A stretch of DNA of 64,000 nt from Desulfovibrio aminophilus. Lineage in GTDB: Bacteria > Desulfobacterota > Desulfovibrionia > Desulfovibrionales > Desulfovibrionaceae. Below are positions 62,336-64,000 of this stretch, one piece after another (position 1 is the first letter of the stretch; the number at the start of each line of letters is the position of its first letter). The stretch is taken from assembly GCF_023660105.1 (NCBI RefSeq), contig NZ_JAMHGA010000013.1, forward strand, positions 49,282 to 113,281. The letters run 5' to 3'. Under the pieces are notes generated by a model, which saw only the letters and a list, made by a program, of their open reading frames with translations, had not been told where the DNA came from and ran no database searches. The translations under genes and the position numbers were made by a program.

Positions 62336-63336
62336 TCGCCGTGCTGCGCGACCGGCTCGCCCCGGACGCGCCCGCCGACGAGGCCGACAACCTGGTCCAG
62401 GCCCGGGCCGTGACCCGCGCCCTGGAAGCCCTGGGCCACCGCGTCCAGGACCTGGACTGCGGCCTGGACCTCGGCCGCGTGGCCGCCGCCCTGGCCGCCG
62501 AGCGCCCGGACGCGGTCTTCAACCTCGTGGAGGCCCTGGACGGCCGCGACACCCTGGCCCCGGCTGTCCCGGCCCTGCTCGACTCCCTGGGCCTGCCGCA
62601 CACCGGCTCCGGCGCGCTCCCCCTGGCCGCCGCCGCGGACAAGCTCCGCGCCAAGCGCCTCCTGCGCCGCCTCGGCCTGCCCACCCCGGACTGGTTCGAG
62701 CGCGCCGACCTCGCCGACCCGGCCGCCGCGCCCTCCGGCCCCTTCCTGCTCAAGCCCCGCCTGGAGCACGGCTCCGTGGGCATCGAGGAATCCGACCTGC
62801 TCCCGGCCCCGGACCGCATCGCCCTGGACCGCGCCCTGGCCGCCAAGGAAGACGCCCTGGGCCAGCCCTGCATCGCCGAGGCCTACCTCCCTGGCCGCGA
62901 GTTCAACGTCTCCGTGCTGGACGGGCCCCACGGCCCGGAAGTCCTGCCCCCGGCCGAAATGCTCTTCACCGGCTACGGCCCGGACAAGCCCAGGATTCTC
63001 GGCTGGCGCGCCAAATGGGACGAGGCGAGCTTCGAGCACGGCCACACCGAACGGACCTTCGACCTGCCGCCCGCCGACGCCCCCCTGGCCGAACGCCTGC
63101 GCGCCCTGGCCCTGGCCTGCTTCCAGGCCCTGGACATGGCCGGATACGCCCGCGTGGATTTCCGCCTGAACCGCCTCGGCGCGCCCCAGGCCATCGACCT
63201 GAACCCCAACCCCTGCATCGCCCCGGACGCCGGATTCCCGGCCGCCGCCGCCCGCGCCGGACTGTCCTACCAGGACACCGTCGCCCGCATCCTGGCCGCC
63301 GCCCTCCCCGCCCGGTCCCCGGAGTCCCCCGCATGA
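62329..63336 (+). CDS. ATP-grasp ligase 2 (D-Ala-D-Ala ligase-like)
   Basis: The 335-residue paralogue of the preceding ligase has FNLVEALDGRD, KPRLEHGSVGIEE, AEAYLPGREFNVSV and IDLNPNPCIAPDAG, the same ATP-grasp sites in the same order. The two ligases are clearly different enzymes, so two different amide bonds or two steps are expected. The start is not certain: TTG 62329 has GGGAG eight bases upstream and overlaps the previous stop by 7 bp; CTG 62332 and GTG 62341 are alternatives, and no ATG is available nearby. The GNAT gene begins inside its stop codon (GCATGA). Confidence 0.85.
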   Translation: MLIAVLRDRLAPDAPADEADNLVQARAVTRALEALGHRVQDLDCGLDLGRVAAALAAERPDAVFNLVEALDGRDTLAPAVPALLDSLGLPHTGSGALPLAAAADKLRAKRLLRRLGLPTPDWFERADLADPAAAPSGPFLLKPRLEHGSVGIEESDLLPAPDRIALDRALAAKEDALGQPCIAEAYLPGREFNVSVLDGPHGPEVLPPAEMLFTGYGPDKPRILGWRAKWDEASFEHGHTERTFDLPPADAPLAERLRALALACFQALDMAGYARVDFRLNRLGAPQAIDLNPNPCIAPDAGFPAAAARAGLSYQDTVARILAAALPARSPESPA

Positions 63337-63815
63337 CCCCCGCCTTCCGCGACGACGTCTTCCCCCAGGACGTGGAGGCCATCCGCGCCCTGGTCCGCTC
63401 CACCGGCTTCTTCACCGAGGAGGAATGCGTCATGGCCGGAGACCTGGCCGCCGAACGCCTGGAAAAGGGCCTCGACGCCTCCGGCTACCACTTCCTCTTC
63501 CTCGGCCCGGCCGGAGCCTTCCAGGCCTACGCCTGCTTCGGCCCCGTGTGCTGCGCCCAGGGCAGCTTCGACCTCTACTGGATCGCCGTGTCCCAGGACG
63601 CGCGCGGCCAGGGCCTCGGCTCCCGCGTCCTGGCCGAGGCCGAGGCCCGCATGAAGGCCCTCGGCTGCCGCAAGGTCTGGGTCGAAACCTCCACCAAACC
63701 CCTCTACCAGCCCACCCGCGCCTTCTACGTCGCCCGGGCCTACCGCCTGGAAGCCACCCTCGACGACTACTACGCCCCCGGCGACGGCAAGGCCGTTTTC
63801 TCGAAAACGCTGTAA
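63333..63815 (+). CDS. GNAT family N-acetyltransferase
   Basis: The 160-residue protein has the acetyl-CoA-binding motif DARGQGLGSRVLAEAE (the Q/RxxGxG/A type, near residue 90) preceded by the strand FDLYWIAVS and followed by a C-terminal part with VETSTKPLYQPTRAFY. It should acetylate an amino group. Together with a KamA-like aminomutase this recalls AblA/AblB, which make N-epsilon-acetyl-beta-lysine as an osmolyte, but AblB is much longer and the two ligases have no place in that pathway. ATG 63333 overlaps the ligase stop. It is the last gene of the operon. Confidence 0.88.
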   Translation: MTPAFRDDVFPQDVEAIRALVRSTGFFTEEECVMAGDLAAERLEKGLDASGYHFLFLGPAGAFQAYACFGPVCCAQGSFDLYWIAVSQDARGQGLGSRVLAEAEARMKALGCRKVWVETSTKPLYQPTRAFYVARAYRLEATLDDYYAPGDGKAVFSKTL

Positions 63816-63881
63816 GCAAGCCGGGGGGCTGCGCGCCCCCCCCGCCCCCCGCGCCAGGCCTGAGGCCTGGACCCGGCAATA

Positions 63882-63936
63882 GTTTCGGCGATTGACCGGC
63901 CGTGCGCTGCGCGCTCGTCCAGCCAATCGCCGAAAC
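63882..63936. repeat. perfect 13-bp inverted repeat downstream of operon
   Basis: GTTTCGGCGATTG (63882-63894) and CAATCGCCGAAAC (63924-63936) are perfect inverted copies, 29 bases apart, with GCGCTGCGCGC in the loop. It could be a terminator-like hairpin or the end of a mobile or repeated element. Confidence 0.6.
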
Positions 63937-63977
63937 GGTCGGCCCGAAAAAAACTTGTGACAGGCCCTTCGTGTCGC

Positions 63978-64000
63978 GGGGGGGGGGGGGGGGGGGGGGG
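63978..64000. other. run of 23 G at the window end
   Basis: The last 23 bases are all G. Such a tract is not typical of bacterial DNA; it may be a low-quality contig end or a sequencing artefact, since two-colour Illumina chemistry reads missing signal as G. Confidence 0.7.

Noticed and set aside
60048..63815. Assignment as an AblA/AblB acetyl-beta-lysine osmolyte operon
   Set aside because: The acetyltransferase is far shorter than AblB and the two ATP-grasp ligases have no role in that pathway.

Overview
The window is a very GC-rich, gene-dense chromosomal segment with about 55 protein genes and no tRNA, rRNA, CRISPR array or prophage that I can see. Gene content points to an anaerobic member of the Desulfovibrionales (Desulfovibrio-like sulfate reducers): a locus resembling the orange-protein (ORP) cluster with paired MinD-type ATPases that carry ferredoxin inserts, two different octahaem cytochromes c with membrane partners, a one-cluster Desulfovibrio-type ferredoxin, several sigma-54 activators and PAS-rich hybrid histidine kinases. 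This assignment is inferred from gene content, not from a database search.

Layout. 1-9117: the 3' end of a radical SAM/SPASM gene, a Bcr/CflA-type MFS exporter, an LPG-synthase-like/rhomboid-like fusion, a secreted carboxymuconolactone decarboxylase-like protein divergent from a LysR regulator, an Ldh-family dehydrogenase, a membrane diguanylate cyclase, a methyltransferase and an EamA exporter. 9223-16627: a Fic protein behind AT-rich operator-like repeats, a DJ-1/PfpI protein, a TraR-type zinc-finger protein, a MacAB-like ABC export operon and a secreted nuclease-like protein. 16869-31660: a chemotaxis receptor broken by a frameshift behind a sigma-28 promoter, a glycosyltransferase, a TPR protein, a PPOX protein, a six-PAS hybrid kinase, an RND pump with lipoprotein adaptor, and a CoA-disulfide-reductase-like flavoprotein with rhodanese domain.

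31873-37908 is the ORP-like locus: small NifX/ORP-family and FmdB genes on the minus strand, a sigma-54 activator, and a plus-strand operon of a DUF5320-like protein, two ferredoxin-MinD ATPases and a metallo-beta-lactamase-fold protein. Sigma-54 promoter matches precede both arms. 38221-43021 encodes an octahaem tetrathionate-reductase-family cytochrome, a b561-type cytochrome, a DUF4405 protein, a NapH-like iron-sulfur membrane protein and a ferredoxin, plausibly one electron-transfer module. 44095-46108 encodes an NrfH-like quinol dehydrogenase and an octahaem hydroxylamine-oxidoreductase-family cytochrome (frameshifted here), behind an FNR-type site placed at -41.5 from a predicted start.

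46196-51697: a CBS protein, a TetR/hydrolase pair, two small unknowns and a sigma-54-preceded operon of a CGGC protein, a NifU-like scaffold and a DUF89-ferredoxin fusion with an internal ribosome-binding site at the junction. 52151-58833: a hybrid kinase divergent from a response-regulator-type sigma-54 activator, and a SulP anion transporter. 59307-63815 is an apparent six-gene operon: two small OB-like proteins, a lysine 2,3-aminomutase-family radical SAM enzyme, two ATP-grasp ligases and a GNAT acetyltransferase, preceded by a strong sigma-54 promoter match and three copies of the palindrome CGGAA-N7-TTCCG. I regard this operon as the best candidate for an uncharacterised system. A family of palindromic mosaic repeats sits at the 3' ends of many genes and often supplies their stop codons. 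The window ends in a run of 23 G that may be an assembly artefact.
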